Below, piece after piece: positions 44,376-44,705 of a stretch of 44,705 nt of DNA (the stretch's first letter is position 1; every line of letters starts with the position of its first letter). Origin of the DNA: Flavobacterium sp. (GTDB lineage Bacteria; Bacteroidota; Bacteroidia; Flavobacteriales; Flavobacteriaceae); NCBI RefSeq assembly GCF_027533505.1, contig NZ_JAPZUB010000049.1, positions 1 to 44,705 on the forward strand, in the 5' to 3' direction. The translations under genes and the position numbers were made by a program. The notes beneath the pieces are model-generated. The model was not told the DNA's origin and did not search any database. It was given only the letters and a program-made list of their open reading frames with translations.

Positions 44376-44459
44376 TGGAATGGTATTGAGATCCTGCTTT
44401 TCTTGGATTTTTTACTTTTTGTCTTGACGGAGGGGAGTCGTTGGACGTTAGACTTTAGA

Positions 44460-44571
44460 GTGACTAGTGATTAGTGACTAGTGGCTAGTGATTAGTGACT
44501 AGTGATTAGTGACTAGTGACTAGTGATTAGTGACTAGTGATTAGTGACTAGTGATTAGTGACTAGTAATTA
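44460..44571. repeat. Heptanucleotide array GTGAYTA x16
   Basis: Sixteen 7-bp units without interruption, mostly GTGACTA and GTGATTA; unit 4 is GTGGCTA and unit 16 is GTAATTA. The two main forms tend to alternate, giving a partial 14-bp period. There are no spacers, so it is not CRISPR-like. Confidence 0.95.
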
Positions 44572-44607
44572 GTCATCCCTTAAAAAACAAATAACTGTCT
44601 GATTGTT

Positions 44608-44625
44608 ATTTTATTACAATAAAAT
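44608..44625. promoter_or_regulatory. AT-rich palindrome, possible operator
   Basis: ATTTTATT and AATAAAAT face each other across AC, an 8-bp perfect inverted repeat with a 2-nt centre. It lies 37 bp upstream of a -7 box. It could be a regulator site or a weak AT hairpin. Confidence 0.35.
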
Positions 44626-44662
44626 TTAGCTAGAAATAGATGATAATTATTGCCAAAAATGG

Positions 44663-44670
44663 TATATTTG
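44663..44670 (+). promoter_or_regulatory. -7 promoter element of the last gene
   Basis: TATATTTG is a full TAnnTTTG match. Start near 44674 and leader about 16 nt to an ATG at 44690. No good -33 box at 17-23 bp upstream. Confidence 0.5.
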
Positions 44671-44689
44671 AGTATAAAATAGTGGCAAT

Positions 44690-44705
44690 ATGTTAGGCAA
44701 AATAA
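44690..44705 (+). CDS. Start of a gene leaving the window
   Basis: An ATG correctly placed behind a -7 promoter element opens a frame reading MLGKI up to the window edge. Five codons cannot be identified. The distance to the promoter (about 16 nt leader) matches carA and the Wza-like gene here, which is the only support. Confidence 0.45.

Larger units (their letters stand above)
44295..44689. other. Repeat-rich intergenic spacer
   Basis: No gene is seen in this 395-bp stretch. It contains C-rich direct repeats (CCCCCTAGTCCCCTAG), a C5-AAA-G6 hairpin, two heptanucleotide arrays, an 18-bp AT palindrome at 44608-44625 and a promoter for the next gene. C-rich/G-rich pieces of the CCCCTAGCCCCC type are, from memory, scattered between genes in many Bacteroidota. 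Confidence 0.75.

Noticed and set aside
44460..44571. CRISPR array
   Set aside because: Repeats are 7 bp with no spacers, and no cas genes are visible.

Overview
The window comes from a bacterium of the phylum Bacteroidota, most likely family Flavobacteriaceae. Four things point there. Gene starts lack Shine-Dalgarno sequences and sit in A/T-rich leaders. Promoters match the Bacteroidota form (TTTG or TTG, about 19 bp, then TAnnTTTG). Secreted proteins carry type IX secretion (T9SS) C-terminal sorting domains. The gene order rplQ-carA-eno-gltA-amidinotransferase-ctlX is, from memory, a flavobacterial arrangement.

Layout. (1) 1-391: non-coding, with a terminator for an unseen upstream gene and a consensus promoter. 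(2) 392-13966: one co-oriented run of 28 genes, S10-spc-alpha type, from rplC to rplQ, including secY, infA, a 38-residue rpmJ and rpoA. Two intervals are unusually wide and structured: before rpsH and before rpsD. A UUCG hairpin ends the run. (3) 14099-17830: carA, a convergent helical exported protein of unknown function, and eno. (4) 17975-23092: a TPR sensor kinase, a LytTR response regulator and a T9SS-secreted EF-hand/LRR protein, probably one operon. (5) 23285-24568: gltA. (6) 24808-29215: a two-gene surface module, made of a YadA-head-like repeat protein with a conserved C-terminal domain and coiled coil, and a T9SS-sorted protein. (7) 29294-31287: two guanidino/ureido-group hydrolases (a DDAH-like enzyme and CtlX) separated by a GC-rich structured repeat and a heptanucleotide array. 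(8) 31343-35201: marC-cpcT operon, a CoA-binding protein, a sodium:solute symporter and recR. (9) 35269-44294: start of a capsule/exopolysaccharide locus: Wza-like lipoprotein, Wzc-like tyrosine kinase, and five nucleotide-sugar enzymes predicted to make UDP-HexNAc uronate, UDP-GlcA, UDP-GalA and dTDP-4-keto-6-deoxyglucose. (10) 44295-44705: repeat-rich spacer with two heptanucleotide arrays, then a promoter and the first five codons of a gene that leaves the window.

How it fits together. Housekeeping blocks (translation, pyrimidine/arginine precursor synthesis, glycolysis, TCA entry) are interrupted by accessory surface modules: a sensor-regulator-secreted-protein set, a large adhesin-like pair and an acidic-polysaccharide locus. 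No glycosyltransferase, flippase or polymerase is visible, so the polysaccharide locus should continue beyond the window. No tRNA, rRNA, CRISPR array, transposase or prophage gene was seen.

The least explained signals are the structured repeat at 30215-30290, the three separate 7-bp tandem arrays, the leaders before rpsH and rpsD, and the adhesin-like pair with three 183-bp in-frame repeats.
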